Positions 49,651 through 49,737 of a stretch of 49,737 bases of DNA are shown here, in pieces (the first letter of the stretch is position 1; each line of letters starts with the position of its first letter). This DNA comes from Shouchella clausii. GTDB lineage: Bacteria > Bacillota > Bacilli > Bacillales > Bacillaceae_D. The position numbers and the translations under genes were made by a program. A model generated the notes under the pieces. The model was not told the DNA's origin, made no database searches, and saw nothing but the letters and a program-made list of their open reading frames with translations. The stretch covers positions 1 through 49,737 of the forward strand of contig NZ_BCXJ01000010.1 of NCBI RefSeq assembly GCF_001598215.1, written 5' to 3'.

Positions 49651-49737
49651 TGGTGCTGCACCCCAAATGTTAGAGTAAAAATCTAGCATTTGGGGTGTTT
49701 TTCTGTGGCAAAATATAGTGACGAATTTAAACTGAAA
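49651..49737 (+). mobile_element. Left end of an IS3-family (IS150-like) element, cut by window edge
   Basis: Starts TGGTGCTGCACCCCAAATG; inside lies a hairpin CACCCCAAATGTTAGA/TCTAGCATTTGGGGTG that could block incoming transcription. It is followed by the start of an OrfA-like gene. The same end, without a gene, occurs at 44213. Confidence 0.8.
49705..49737 (+). CDS. IS3-family OrfA transposase, N-terminal fragment
   Basis: GTG opens AKYSDEFKLK, the N terminus typical of IS150/IS3 OrfA proteins (MAKYS.EFKLK...). Only 11 codons are in the window. It would encode the HTH part made before the OrfAB frameshift product. Confidence 0.75.
   Translation, partial: MAKYSDEFKLK

Overview
The window looks like a chromosomal segment of a Gram-positive, endospore-forming Bacillaceae, probably an alkaliphilic Bacillus close to Shouchella (Bacillus) clausii. 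The basis is the gene order rhomboid / acpS / ydcC-like / alr / ndoAI-ndoA / rsbRSTUVW-sigB-rsbX / tex / cmpA / sprT / tRNAs, which matches the B. subtilis ydcA-sigB-ydcK neighbourhood. Sigma-A and sigma-B promoters, strong AGGAGG-type ribosome binding sites and frequent TTG/GTG starts support it. The species is inferred, not demonstrated.

Layout. 1-750: tRNA genes (Ile, Gly, Pro, Arg) on the minus strand running toward a probable rRNA operon just outside the window, with a half-tRNA-Gly duplication. 999-3511: small or poorly known genes, including an orphan caspase/CHAT-like protein and an aminoglycoside 6-adenylyltransferase. 3650-8504: a sugar PTS operon (PRD regulator, class II aldolase, EIIABC permease). 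8800-15100: accessory metabolism (PhzF, RidA, a HAD-Nudix fusion, VOC, GNAT, AzlCD exporter, YdhG frataxin-like protein). 15450-19400: an ArsR-type repressor with a self-operator, an SRPBCC protein, a UvrA-like ABC protein and a flavin reductase-like protein. 19550-25430: a broken WYL regulator, an MFS pump with an ArsR-like regulator, two VOC enzymes and an oxalate decarboxylase-like bicupin. 25560-28870: arsenic resistance in two units, arsR-arsB-arsC and arsR2-small Cys-pair protein-arsI. 29000-32200: CarD-like protein, cold shock protein, Gfo/Idh/MocA oxidoreductase, TraX-like membrane protein. 32240-35280: a decaying segment (cupin, HxlR regulator, two frameshifted genes, a possible integrase tail) bounded by degenerate copies of the tRNA-Leu 3' end and its terminator. 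35217-36196: seven tRNAs. 36200-48900: the conserved sprT-to-rhomboid block. 49030-end: a YitT-like membrane protein, then the left end of an IS3-family (IS150-like) element cut by the window edge.

How parts work together. The rsb block is a complete partner-switching module: RsbR/RsbS/RsbT feed environmental stress to the RsbU phosphatase, RsbU acts on RsbV, RsbV competes with SigB for RsbW, and RsbX resets the upstream part. A textbook sigma-B promoter inside the rsbU stop region gives autocatalytic expression of rsbV-rsbW-sigB-rsbX. The arsenic units cover both inorganic arsenic (reduction and efflux) and organoarsenicals (ArsI). Four identical-spacing operators, one or two ahead of each gene, tie arsR2, the small protein and arsI to one repressor.

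The observations most worth following are the arsR2 unit with its 51-residue vicinal-cysteine protein, the MazE-type antitoxin lacking its DNA-binding domain, the Glu-to-Asp change in the lid of the oxalate decarboxylase homologue, the tRNA-Leu-bounded remnant element, and an IS-end-like insertion inside a terminator hairpin.
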